Assembly (NCBI GenBank): GCA_963789075.1
Contig: CAWBJQ010000013.1
Coordinates: 380,566-444,565, forward strand
Length of the DNA: 64,000 bases
Reading direction: 5' to 3'
From: DATATJ01 sp963789075
GTDB taxonomy: Bacteria; Acidobacteriota; Vicinamibacteria; Vicinamibacterales; CAVVIG01
Of this stretch, positions 1 through 9,513 are shown piece by piece. How positions within the stretch are numbered: position 1 is the stretch's first letter; each line of letters starts with the position of its first letter. Below the pieces are notes generated by a model that did not search any database, had not been told where the DNA came from, and saw only the letters and a program-made list of their open reading frames with translations. Both the position numbers and the translations under genes were made by a program.

Positions 1-1
1 C

Positions 2-397
2 ATGACGGCCGGCACGCACCTGATCCGGCTCGATTATTACGAGGCGGTTTCCACTGCGACGGCCAAGCTTTCATGGGCAGGCGGCGGTTCGACCGCGCCG
101 TCGTCGGGCGACACGATCGCGCCGTCGGTCCCGAAAGGGTTCGCGGCCTACTCCATCGGCCAGACCAGCTTCGGCGTGAAGTGGTCGGCGTCGACCGATA
201 ACGTGGGCGTCGTCGGTTACCGAGTCGAGCTCAATGGCACCGTGGCGGCCAACGTCACGACGCCGTCCGACACCGTCACCAATCTGACGTGCAGCAAGAC
301 CTACTACGTCTCGGTGAGCGCTGTCGACGCAGCGGGCAACCGTTCGGCCTACTCGTCGCCGCTTGGTGTGAGGACCGCTTCGTGCTCAGGGAAATGA
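2..397 (+). CDS. PA14/fibronectin type III surface protein, C-terminal fragment
   Basis: The frame is open to the left edge, so this is only the C-terminal 131 residues of a larger protein. Residues 1-30 (GTHLIRLDYYEAVSTATAKL) resemble the last strands of a PA14 carbohydrate-binding domain. A Gly/Ser-rich linker follows. Residues about 41-126 form one fibronectin type III domain with the usual TAPSVP start, a central SASTDNVGVVGYRV strand pair and the AVDAAGNRSAYS end motif. Such domain strings occur in secreted glycan-binding or glycan-degrading enzymes; the catalytic part, if any, lies outside the window. The protein ends shortly after the FN3 domain, and no sorting signal is seen. Confidence 0.75.
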   Translation: MTAGTHLIRLDYYEAVSTATAKLSWAGGGSTAPSSGDTIAPSVPKGFAAYSIGQTSFGVKWSASTDNVGVVGYRVELNGTVAANVTTPSDTVTNLTCSKTYYVSVSAVDAAGNRSAYSSPLGVRTASCSGK

Positions 398-617
398 TCA
401 CCATGAGCCCGGCGGCAACGGTCCAGAACAGATAGTCGCGTCCACGCGCGGCCGCATCAGTCCGATATGGAAGGCTTCGGCCGTTCCGTATCGGACTGTT
501 CGGCAGTCGCGATGATCGCACGCGGATAGGGGACAGATCGAGACAACCAGAAGTTTCCTGAAGGCATTCCCGATCGCGCGTATCATGTGGTGAGAATCTC
601 CCATCGAGAGTCCACCC

Positions 618-2987
618 ATGAGGAAAACCACATCAATCCGGATGGCGGCTGGCGCACTGCTGGCCCTCTGTATGAGCGCGATCGCCGCCGCCCACACATC
701 GGCACCGCAGAGGCGATCGGCGGCTCCAGCGGTCCCGACGTTTCATGTGGAAGAGGCCACGATCGACGGCCTCCATCGCGCGATCGTCTCCGGAGAGACC
801 ACTTGCACGGCGGTGATACAAGCCTATCTCGCACGCGCGCGTGCCTACGACGGCGCCTGCACCCGCCTTGTGACGAGTGATGGCGCGCCGATCGCGCCTG
901 GGCCCGGAGCTGTCCGTGCGGGTGCCCCCGTAGCGTTCTCCTCGACGACGACAGCCGTGTCGACGGTGCTGCCGCAGTTCGATCAGTACACGGGATGACC
1001 GATCGAATACGGACGTATGGAATCGACACAGTCCGATCCGGCGGTGCAGCAGCAGTATGGAATGGTCACGGGCATCGCGGACGCCGGACAGATCAACGCA
1101 CTCACCACGTTCAATGTGCGGGGCGAGCGATCGGTCACCTGCAAGGCGGCCTGTGACGCGCCGCTTTCATCGGGGCCGCTGCCAGCCAGCTGTCCTGCTG
1201 TGTGCGAGACCTTCCGGCGTCAACCCGACGCGCTGGAGCGGGCGTCGGAGCTCGACAAGCAGTATGGCAGCCACCCGGACTTGAATGCGATGCCGATGTA
1301 CTGCGTAGCGCTGTCGTTCAAGGACTCGTACGACACAGCGGATATGCGCTCGACCGCGGGCGGCGATGTCGACTACGCGATGGACGCGCCGCCGCGTGAT
1401 GCCACGATCGTCGCCCAGCTGCGTGCAAAAGGGGCGATCGTCTATGCGAAAGCGAATTCGATCGAATACAACGCGGGCAGCGGCGATCCAGGCGGCGCGG
1501 CGAAAACGACTTCGCGCATGTACGGCGCCGGTGCTCGAAGCACGTGGGGCGGCACCGCCTGCAATCCATACGACACCGCCAGGGAGACCGGCGGCTCGAG
1601 CTCTGGATCCGCAGCGTCGGTCGCGGCGAATCTCGCGCAGTGCTCGATCTGTGAAGAAACCGGCGGATCGTGCCGTCAACCCGCGTGGCGAAACGACGTC
1701 GTCGCGCTCGTGACCACGAAGGGATTGATGTCCTTCGGCGGCGCGATCGGCGCCGACCCCTATCTGGATCGCGCGGGCGTGCAGTGCCGCACGGTGAGGG
1801 ACGCGGCGCTGGTGCTCGACGCCATCAAGGATCCTCAGGACGGCTACGTCGATCCACGAGACATGTACACCGCTTTGCCTAAGGGCCTTGTGTCGAACGT
1901 GCCGTACGCGTCGTTTACGGCAGCGGACGATAACCGCAGCCACGGCCAGAAGCCTTTGACGGGCATGCGCATCGGGATCGTCCGCGAGTACATGGTGAAG
2001 CACAGCGCGAATGATGCGGCCATGAGCGATCTCGTGAACGATCAGTTCAGAAAGGTGCTGCGGGACGAGCTCGGCGCCGAGCTCGTGGAGTCAGTCGATC
2101 CGCTGTACGCGGACGACCCCTCGATTCCGAACATGACGTACACGTTCCAGCAGGCCCTGGCCGAAATCCTACCGCTCCATATGGCGGAGGTATTCAAGAA
2201 AACGGGACGAGACGGCAAACCGCTGTTCGCCGTGCCGGGCTTCGACGTGACGACGCGCGACTACCTCGTCAAAGTCGCCGAAGGTCAAGCCCCGTGGCCG
2301 GATGCCTTGAACCTTCGCAGCATCAACTTCAATACGCCGTCTCGAAGCTTCGCCTTCGACTTCGCACGATACCTGCTGCGCCGCGGCGACGCGCGCGTCA
2401 AGGACTGGGCCAGTCTGAATGCGCACGCCAAGTACTACACGGAAGCGCGCCTGGTCGCGATGAAGAACTGGGAAAACGTGCTCGACCTTGCCTCCCCTGG
2501 CATGACCGAGGAAATGAAGATGCGCGACGTCGGACGGCTGGCGGTGCTCAACGTCATGCGCCGAAACCGCCTCGACGTTCTGGTGAATCCCACCACGACG
2601 ATCCCGCCCGCGAGGATCGGGTATCCCGACGAGCCGACGGTCAACGACCGTCCCACGGGCCGATTTCCGACGAGCGCGAATCTGGGTCTGCCGGAGATCA
2701 CGGTGCCGGCTGGATTCAATGACGTGGTGTACGACCCGGCGTACGTGCTGAATCAGACGAAGACGGGCTACGTCGCCGCGGCGAATCGCGGCCACAAGAC
2801 CACCTTGGAACACCCTCTTCCCGTCGGCATTTCCTTTTGGGCCGGCCCTGGCGACGAGCCGGCCGTGTTGAGAGCTGCCGCAGTGTACGAGGCTGCGACC
2901 AGGCACCGGAAGGCACCGCCGGCATTCGGGCCCGTTCCCGCTGAATCGGTTTCAACTCAGCGGCCGGACGCAGGGCGCATCAAGTAG
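618..2987 (+). pseudogene. Secreted amidase (amidase signature family) with in-frame stop
   Basis: Two segments, 618-998 and 1017-2987, lie in the same frame and together give a normal full-length secreted amidase. They are separated only by a TGA at 996-998 (context QYTG, stop, PIEYGRM). The first segment has a signal peptide (basic start, hydrophobic ALLALCMSAIAAA). Numbered from the ATG at 1017, the catalytic triad of the Ser-cisSer-Lys amidases is present: Lys102 in SFKD, the Ser-rich GGSSSGS loop around 192-198 and nucleophile Ser218 in EETGGSCRQPA. The substrate cannot be read from sequence. Homologues I recall have a sense codon where the TGA stands, so this is a nonsense mutation, a base-call error or, less likely, readthrough. 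Internal initiation at 1017 would leave a protein without export signal. Confidence 0.8.
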
Positions 2988-3017
2988 CCCCGCGTTTTTG
3001 GGCGATCCCGCACGCGA

Positions 3018-4022
3018 CTAGTCGTCCGCCTGCCTGCCCTTGGCGTCGATCGCCAGCATCTCCGCACTGCCCGCGACGCGGTCTTCGAGATCGGCCAGCA
3101 GTCCCTCGTCCGAGAGATCGAGCGAGTGCGAATGTTCCCAGTCGTGTCGGGCGACCTTGTCCAGCCGATCCACGACGCGTTCGTCGCGCACCTCGATCGA
3201 CAGCTCGCGCCGTCCGTCGAGACTCCCCGCCGCGAAGTTGATCGAGCCGACGATCGCGGCTGCGCCGTCCGCGAGCAGCATCTTGCCGTGAAGCTTCAGG
3301 TGCTTGAGCTTGTGGATCTTGATGCCCACGTCGTCCATGATCCGAAGGCCGCCGACGCCCTCCACCAGCTTGTCTCGCTTGAGCGTGTGGGGCGGGCGCG
3401 CCATGACATCCACCTTCACCCCGCGTCGCCGCGCGCGGATCAGCCGCTCGATGATCACCATGTCCTGGAAGCGCTCGTTCTGCACGAACAGCCGGTGCCT
3501 CGCGCTGTCGATGAACTGGCAGATCCGATCCCTGCCGGGGCCGGGACACCAGACGAGATGGCTCGCGTGGTGCGGATCGAAGGTGTGACGATGCCAGTCG
3601 GCCTCGAAGCACTCGATGATCTCGGCCACGTCATGGCTGCGCGTCGTCACCACCGCGTAGTCGCGCGTTTCCGTCAGGTTTCTGGTGGCCCAGTTCAACG
3701 ACTTGACGAACGCGGTCTTCTCATCGATCACCATCGACTTCTCGTGCGTCATGAAAAAGGCGGGGTTGCCGTCTTTCACATCGACGTCCACCTGTTCAAG
3801 CGCCGCACGCGTGGCGTCGTTGTCGTGCTCGCCGCTGCGGCGGGCCGGATTGAGCATCACGCGCACCTTGACGCCGCGCCGCTTCGCCGCGATGACCGCT
3901 TCGAGCAGCCCCGGATCCGAGAAGACGAACATCTTGACGCGCAGCGTCCGCGAGGCGCCTTCGATGGCCTCCAGAATCGGCTTCGCGGAATCGTCCGGAA
4001 GGACGATCAGCGAGCGCGCCAT
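3018..4022 (-). CDS. Phospholipase D family / cardiolipin synthase-like protein
   Basis: This 334-residue protein has two complete HKD motifs: His93-Lys95-Asp100 (HEKSMVID) and His245-Lys247-Asp252 (HGKMLLAD), each followed by the N-x-x or G-S-I-N stretch typical of the fold. Two HKD motifs in one chain form one active site that acts on phosphodiester bonds, as in cardiolipin synthases, phospholipases D and Nuc-type nucleases. There is no signal peptide or N-terminal membrane helix, unlike classical ClsA, so a soluble or peripheral protein is likely and the substrate is open. Its ATG at 4022 lies inside the last 16 bases of the upstream ABC transporter gene, which suggests translational coupling with that exporter. 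Confidence 0.82.
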   Translation of the reverse strand: MARSLIVLPDDSAKPILEAIEGASRTLRVKMFVFSDPGLLEAVIAAKRRGVKVRVMLNPARRSGEHDNDATRAALEQVDVDVKDGNPAFFMTHEKSMVIDEKTAFVKSLNWATRNLTETRDYAVVTTRSHDVAEIIECFEADWHRHTFDPHHASHLVWCPGPGRDRICQFIDSARHRLFVQNERFQDMVIIERLIRARRRGVKVDVMARPPHTLKRDKLVEGVGGLRIMDDVGIKIHKLKHLKLHGKMLLADGAAAIVGSINFAAGSLDGRRELSIEVRDERVVDRLDKVARHDWEHSHSLDLSDEGLLADLEDRVAGSAEMLAIDAKGRQADD

Positions 4023-5872
4023 GCGAGCTCCGCTCCCGTCAACCGAGTGGACGGCGGTGCCGGCGAGCCCGTTGCCGCCACTGGCCTCGCCAAGTGCAGA
4101 CTGGCGTAGATCCCGCCGCGCGCGAGCAGATCATCGTGTCTGCCCTGTTCCGCCACGGCCCCGTTGTGGATGACCACAATCGTGTCGGCGTCGCGAATCG
4201 TGTGGAGTCGATGCGTGATCATGATGACAGTTCGGCCCCTCATGAGACGGTTCAGCCCCTCCATGACGAGCTCTTCAGATTCCGGATCGAGCGACGCGGT
4301 CGGCTCGTCGAGGATCAGGATCGGCGCATTCCGGATGAACGCGCGCGCGATGCCGATCCGTTGTCGCTGGCCGCCCGATAAGGTGCCGCCCCGTTCGCCG
4401 ACAAGAGCATCATACCCGCCCGGCATCCTGACGATAAACTCATCCGCGTTGGCCAGCTTCGCGGCGGCGATGATCTGCGCCTCCGAGGCAAGGTGACGCC
4501 CATAGGCGATGTTCTCCCGGATCGTTCCGCTGAAGAGCGCCGTCTCCTGCAGCACGAATCCGATTTGGCGGCGGAGGCCCTGAAGGGTGTACTCGCTGAT
4601 GTCGCTCCCGTCCACGAGGATGCGACCGGCCGTCGGATCGTAGAAGCGCGGAATCAGGCTGACGATGGTCGATTTCCCACTTCCCGTCACGCCGACGACG
4701 CCAACGAACTGGCCAGGCTCAATGGCGAAGGTGACATCCTGGAGAACCGGGACCTCGGGACGGTAGGAAAAGGCGACGTGTTCGAACGCAATCGCGCCCT
4801 TGAAGGGTTGAGGCTCGCGGGCGTCCGGCCGCTCCCCGATGCTCATGTCGATCTCGAGGATCGATTGGATGCGCTCGAGTGCGACATGTGTCTGCGCGAC
4901 GGCAGTCGTCATCTTCGCCAGGTCCTGCACCGGCTTGAAGAACTTGGCGAGATACGCGAGAAACACGGTGAGCGATCCAACCGTCATCGTGCCGGCAAGA
5001 ATGAGTCCGGCTCCCCGCCAGAGGACCATCGCCGTGCACAACGCGACGATGACGGCGACGACCGGCGAGACGAGCGACTTGACGCGCCGTGCGCTCAGCG
5101 CCGCCTTCACCGTGGCTCGACTCGCTTCGCTGAGCCGCGCCGTCTCGACGTCCTGCGCGCCAAACGCCTGCACGGTCCGCATCGATTCGAGCCCGGCCTG
5201 GAGCACGGCGACGATGTTGCTCTCGCGGCGCCGCACTTCGCGTGTCGCCTTCTTGACCGCTCTCCTGAACCGCGCGACGAACAGCAGCAGGAACGGCGTG
5301 ATGGCCACGACGAGCAGCGCGAAATCCCAGTTGAGCCAGAACATCAGACCCAGCATCCCGACGATGGTCATGAAATCGATGAGGATGCCGAGCGTGTCCG
5401 ACGACACGAAGTCCTGCACGGTGGAGACGTCGTCGGTCATCGTGCTGAGGAGCACTCCGGTCTGGTGCGTGTCGTAGTAGTTGAACGAGAGCCGTTCGAG
5501 GTGGTCGTACACGCGCAACCGGAGGTCGTTCGCCACCCATTGTCCGACGCTCTCGGTGTAGTAGTTGTCGACGTACGACGCGATGCCGCCGAGGATCGCG
5601 ATGAGCACCAGGCTCAGCGCCGCCAGCGCTGCGAGCGCTCTCCCGTCGGCGCTCAGCGCGGGGCCGAGCAGCCAGACCAGCCCTTCCGGAGCGGCACGAT
5701 GCCCGATCGCATAGTCGATGACGATCTTCAGTGGCCACGGCCCTGCCAGTCCGGCCGCCGTCTCGACGAGCATGGCCAGGAGGATGATGACGAGCCACCC
5801 TCGATACGGCCGCGCGAGATCCCGCACCAGATCGGTTGTGCCTGCCACCGACTTGTCCGGCACCCCTTCCAT
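4007..5872 (-). CDS. ABC exporter, fused membrane and ATPase domains
   Basis: A half-transporter of the MsbA/multidrug type, about 621 residues from the ATG at 5872. The N-terminal half carries the six-helix exporter domain. The C-terminal half carries a complete ATPase: Walker A GVTGSGKST, Q-loop GFVLQETALFSGT, signature LSGGQRQR, Walker B ILILDEPTASLD and H-loop ITHR. It should act as a dimer in the inner membrane and export a lipid, peptide or drug. The frame stays open upstream to 6424 into an unrelated conserved domain. I chose 5872 because the exporter homology starts there and a GGGAG lies about ten bases upstream; a natural fusion cannot be excluded. The downstream PLD-family gene overlaps its 3' end by 16 bases. 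Confidence 0.8.
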   Translation of the reverse strand: MEGVPDKSVAGTTDLVRDLARPYRGWLVIILLAMLVETAAGLAGPWPLKIVIDYAIGHRAAPEGLVWLLGPALSADGRALAALAALSLVLIAILGGIASYVDNYYTESVGQWVANDLRLRVYDHLERLSFNYYDTHQTGVLLSTMTDDVSTVQDFVSSDTLGILIDFMTIVGMLGLMFWLNWDFALLVVAITPFLLLFVARFRRAVKKATREVRRRESNIVAVLQAGLESMRTVQAFGAQDVETARLSEASRATVKAALSARRVKSLVSPVVAVIVALCTAMVLWRGAGLILAGTMTVGSLTVFLAYLAKFFKPVQDLAKMTTAVAQTHVALERIQSILEIDMSIGERPDAREPQPFKGAIAFEHVAFSYRPEVPVLQDVTFAIEPGQFVGVVGVTGSGKSTIVSLIPRFYDPTAGRILVDGSDISEYTLQGLRRQIGFVLQETALFSGTIRENIAYGRHLASEAQIIAAAKLANADEFIVRMPGGYDALVGERGGTLSGGQRQRIGIARAFIRNAPILILDEPTASLDPESEELVMEGLNRLMRGRTVIMITHRLHTIRDADTIVVIHNGAVAEQGRHDDLLARGGIYASLHLARPVAATGSPAPPSTRLTGAELAWRAR

Positions 5873-6893
5873 CAGCGATACGCTCCCACCGCTAGCCGCG
5901 GCAACGGCAGGGCGGCCGCGGCCGCGCTCCTGTGCCGAGACCGTTTTGCCAAGGCGGCGGCCGTCGGCAATCTTCTGGTGCAGGCGTGCGATGAACCGAT
6001 TCGCGATGGCGGGTTCGAAGCCGCCGGCACGAAACGCGTCGCTCCACTGCTGGTCGCTCAGCCGGCCAAGCCACTCACTCGCCCAGACCACATCGTCTGG
6101 CGAGATGCGCTTGAACAGCTCCTGATGCCAGCCGCGATAGTTGAACTGGACGAAGCCGTCTGTCACGCCGGTGATGAAGGGCTGCCGCTCGAAGATATCG
6201 GGGTCTCCACGCTGCGGCGCCAGCCGTCCGGTTTCCCCGAGCGCCGTACCGAGATCGCGGACGACATACCAGCGGCCGACGGCGTCGCGGTGCTGCCTCA
6301 CTTCGTAGAGCGCGTTGTTCTCGTTCTTGATGTCCGAGCTGTTGAACATCATCAGCATCACCAGCAGTCCCTGGTACGGCCGCATCCCGACAAACGGGTT
6401 CTGCTGCCACGACCAGTCACCCACGATGCTTGAGCGACTTCTCGGTCAACCGAAAGCGACCGCCCGGCTCCACGTGGACACCCTTGGCGTCCACGAACGA
6501 CAACCGCGGAAGAAAATAGACGGGCGGCTGGTGGTAGCCGACCGCCGACAGCACACGAGAGAGCGTCACCTCGATCGGTCCTTCGGCCCCCTGGGTGTTG
6601 TGAGGCGGTTGCTTGACGTGCCACTCGCGACCGCGCGGATCCGTCACCGTGACGCCGGGATTGGTTCCCTGCTGTTTTCGCTCGACGAACGTGTAGATCG
6701 CATCAGGGTCTGGCGCCAGCTCGCCGCCCCATGGTCCGTCAAACAAATTACGGCGCGCAAGGTCGGAGGGCTCCTGCCAGAGCTCGGCCAATGGCGCCTC
6801 CGACGGCGGCATGGTCGGCTGGACCTTCGCCGTGCAGAACGGGTAATAGATCGCGATCAACATCGGAAATACGTATGCGGCTGGGCGGTTCAC
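5873..6893 (-). CDS. Conserved exported protein of unknown function (frameshifted)
   Basis: Two frames join into one protein of about 340 residues: a 158-residue segment from a GTG at 6893, and the segment starting WSWQQNPFVG just downstream of a one-base insertion near 6418 (coding-strand context CGTGGG-T-GACTGG). The first residues are hydrophobic (YVFPMLIAIYY) and look like a signal or anchor. The middle holds conserved-looking stretches (KSLKHRG, FNSSDIKNENNALYEV, DGFVQFNYRGWHQ) of a family I cannot name. Its 3' end is not clear: no stop occurs before the ABC transporter, so a second indel may have removed it. It starts 12 bases after the Omp85-like gene and runs into the exporter, suggesting one transcription unit acting on the cell envelope. 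Confidence 0.5.
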
Positions 6894-6905
6894 TGCCGTG
6901 TCCTC

Positions 6906-8183
6906 TCAAGGGACGAATGGAATGACGGCCGTACGACCCGAGGCCGGGGTCGATCGCTTGAACGAGTCGGAGATCTTGAAGAACACCCGCCACCCTTCGA
7001 TGCTGTGGCCGACGTCGAGGCGGACGAGGGTCGTGCTCGCGTTGTGCACGCGAAGTCCGGCACCGTACGACGTTTTCAGATGGGTGAAGTCGAGATCGCC
7101 GGCGCGCGGCGCCACTTTTCCCGTGTCGAAAAAGGCGGCGGCGTCGACGTGCGCCAACAGCGCCACGCGCGATTCCACGTTGAACGCCTGCATGTCGTTA
7201 TCGTGGAACCGATAGTCGTAGTACCCCCGAAGCGTGTTCTTCCCGCCGAGGCTCGGCATGAGATAGAAGGGGACGACGTGACCGCTCGAGGCGTCCGAAA
7301 ACACCTCCCATCCGCGCAGCGCCAGAATCCATTTCTTCGTGAACAGCGGCACGAACTGCGACGCCTCGACCTCATACCGCCGGAAGCTATACGTGCCCGC
7401 GTCGCGGTCCGAGTACAGTGCGGCCGCGGCCCGATAGATACCCGCCGTGGGTCGGATGGCCCGGGTGGTCGCGCCAGTCGACTTGGACCGAGACGTCGCT
7501 GTGCAGAAATGACGGCTGCGTCCGGATTCCCGGCGCTGAGGTGTCCGAAAAAAGATCGAGCGTGTTCGGGACCTCACCTTCGGGCCGGCGGCCGTCGAGA
7601 GGTCCGGCTGGGGAATCCACCCGAAGCGTCCGTCGACCGAAAGCCACGATGTCGCCCGAACGGTCGCGTAGCCAAGGATGTCGAAGTTGTTCAATCGGTA
7701 GGCGCTGCGATTGCTCTTCAACGAATTGTTGCCGAGGCCGAAGTACTCGACCTGCAACAGATCCTGATAGATGGCTTGCGCGCCCACCGACAGTCGGTCG
7801 TTTGCGAGGTGCGGCACTTCGAACCGCCCCTGTATCGTCTTGTAGAGATTCCACGAAAGAGCAGCCGACCCGTCGACGAAGGCCCGGTCGTTGAACACGT
7901 AGTGGCGGTATCCCGGTCCGGCGGAGATCCACCCCGCACCAGTGATCATGTTCCCGAACTCTGCGTAGAGCCCGTCCGTGGGTTCCCCGTCGCGTTTCAG
8001 GTTGCTGTCCGTGCTGTTGACGAATTGCGTCAGGAGCACCGGCTCATCGATAAGACCGGTCGGCGTCGGCGGAATCCAACCGGGCGGCGTCTCCTGAGCC
8101 GCAGCCACCGGATTTGGCGCGAGCATCACCACAATGGACAGACTGAGAAGCGCATTCCTACAAAGTGGCGTGCGATCGGTATT
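6906..8183 (-). CDS. Omp85/BamA-like outer-membrane barrel protein (frameshifted)
   Basis: The C-terminal half has features of the Omp85 surface-antigen barrel: repeated amphipathic strands, a GKNTLRGYYDYRF segment matching the conserved L6-loop motif (L/V)RG(F/Y), and a last strand ending in an aromatic pattern. The N-terminus from a GTG at 8183 gives a good signal peptide (NALLSLSIVVMLAPNPVAAA). The exact start is uncertain, as the frame is open to 8285. Between about 7430 and 7600 the conserved frame moves to another register (PNTLDLFSDTSAPGIRTQ) and back, so two compensating indels are present. The family inserts proteins into, or moves them across, the outer membrane. It lies upstream of the unknown exported protein and the ABC exporter. 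Confidence 0.65.
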   Translation of the reverse strand, partial: NTDRTPLCRNALLSLSIVVMLAPNPVAAAQETPPGWIPPTPTGLIDEPVLLTQFVNSTDSNLKRDGEPTDGLYAEFGNMITGAGWISAGPGYRHYVFNDRAFVDGSAALSWNLYKTIQGRFEVPHLANDRLSVGAQAIYQDLLQVEYFGLGNNSLKSNRSAYRLNNFDILGYATVRATSWLSVDGRFGWIPQPDLSTAAGPKVRSRTRSIFFRTPQRRESGRSRHFCTATSRSKSTGATTRAIRPTAGIYRAAAALYSDRDAGTYSFRRYEVEASQFVPLFTKKWILALRGWEVFSDASSGHVVPFYLMPSLGGKNTLRGYYDYRFHDNDMQAFNVESRVALLAHVDAAAFFDTGKVAPRAGDLDFTHLKTSYGAGLRVHNASTTLVRLDVGHSIEGWRVFFKISDSFKRSTPASGRTAVIPFVP

Positions 8184-8389
8184 CACAAACGATAAATTCA
8201 GCAACGTTGAGACCACGTGCGGCACGTAAGGTTCAGGACTCGCATCCTCTTCTCGATGAACGGCCTGGCTCGTCTGACATGCCACACCACGGCTTGGCGG
8301 ATGTGACCGGAGTGCGTGTTTCCAGACAGAAAGGTGCGTATCTGCGCGCAGAGCGAAGACCGCTTACCGCTTTTCGCGCAGCGCACGCT

Positions 8390-9025
8390 CTACAGGAGCG
8401 AACACGCTTCGTTGAACGGCAAACGAGGGAGCCGCGGGAACAGCGTGCCTGGATCCCCATACCCGAGGTTGCAGAGGAAATTCGTCTTGACGTGTCCTTC
8501 AGGGAAGAATTCCTGATCGCAGCCGAAACAGGGCTTGCCGGCGGCGAAGAACTCCTCGTCCACCTTGGCCTGATCGAAGCCGGACATCGGTCCGCAATCG
8601 AGACCGAGCGCCCGCGCGGCCATGATCAGGTATGCGCCCTGCAGGCTGGAATTCCGCTTGGCGGTCGTTTCCACCATCTCCGGATTGCTCTCAAAGAGCT
8701 TCGCCATCCCGGGGTTCTGCGGGAACAGCTTCGGCAGCTGCTCGTAGAACTTCAAGTCGTAGGCCACGATCACCGTCACGGGAGCGGTCATCGTCTTGTC
8801 GACGTTGAGCGGGGCCAGCGCCGGACGCAGGCGCTCCTTCGATTCCTTCGATCGAAGAAACGCGAACCGCGCGGGTCCGGCGTTCGCGCTCGTCGGCCCC
8901 CACTTCACCAACTCGTAGAGATCTCGAAGCGTCTCATCCGACACCGGCCGCGGCTGCCATTTCCCGTACGAGCGCGCCTCGCGGAAGAGTGTGTCCAACG
9001 CCGCGTCGTCGACTTTGTGACCCAT
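8390..9025 (-). CDS. Nitroreductase family protein, RutE (malonic semialdehyde reductase)-like
   Basis: The 211-residue protein follows RutE-type nitroreductases along its length: KWGPTSANAGPARF, LRPALAPLNVDKT, APVTVIVAYD, NSSLQGAYLIMAARALGLDCGPMSGFD and the C-terminal LPRLPFNEACSLL. These enzymes bind FMN and use NADPH; RutE reduces malonic semialdehyde in pyrimidine breakdown, but related proteins reduce nitro compounds or other aldehydes. No other rut gene is nearby, so the physiological substrate is unknown. An extra stretch of about 12 residues with two cysteines (GKPCFGCD, residues 163-170) precedes the conserved KTNFLCNLGYGD. It is single-standing between an Omp85-like gene and a long non-coding stretch. 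Confidence 0.82.
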   Translation of the reverse strand: MGHKVDDAALDTLFREARSYGKWQPRPVSDETLRDLYELVKWGPTSANAGPARFAFLRSKESKERLRPALAPLNVDKTMTAPVTVIVAYDLKFYEQLPKLFPQNPGMAKLFESNPEMVETTAKRNSSLQGAYLIMAARALGLDCGPMSGFDQAKVDEEFFAAGKPCFGCDQEFFPEGHVKTNFLCNLGYGDPGTLFPRLPRLPFNEACSLL

Positions 9026-9513
9026 GCTGCCTCCCCAGTCAGCGTTGAGGGACGCCGACCTCCCATGTTAGGCGCCGCGGACCACGGGCGCGACGCGCGT
9101 GCGGATCGTTTCGATCGGCCTTCATTAGCTTCGCACGACGCAGCGGGGCGGCGCTCATTTGGAGGCTGAACCGCGAGATGCCGCCCACCAGCTGGCGCAG
9201 CCGGTCCGATGTGTTCACGCGCCCGGATGGCTTCGCCGTACGCCGCTGCGAAGCTGTCAACCCAACCTGCGTCAGTCGCCTCGTCTCGCTGGGAATGGAG
9301 CATCAGGGACGCCCCATGACATGCAGGTGGGCATAGGGAGCCCCGCCCACATGATGTAGGCGCCGGGATCCGTATCACTGCGCTGTGTGGCGCCCGCCAG
9401 CATGTAGATGATGCCCGGCTCCGTGTTCGTCGGCTTCGCTTTGTGCGCCTTGATATCCGCGGACCGGGGAAGGCTGCGCTCGACTGCCGACCGACTTGCG
9501 GTACATTGTCGAG
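9026..9513 (+). other. Long intergenic stretch, no gene recognised
   Basis: About 490 bases between the divergently transcribed nitroreductase and DUF4337 genes. Open frames here have Arg/Pro-rich translations without motif and look like shadows of GC-rich sequence. No tRNA, clear terminator or repeat was found. Confidence 0.4.

Noticed and set aside
2988..3017. GCCC...GGGC element with T-run between amidase and PLD genes as terminator
   Set aside because: The stem is only four bases with a nine-base loop and the T-run lies in the loop, so it is not a credible intrinsic terminator.
5718..6433. Long plus-strand frames across the ABC exporter and unknown protein
   Set aside because: They are Arg/Asp/Glu-rich shadows opposite a gene with conserved ABC motifs.
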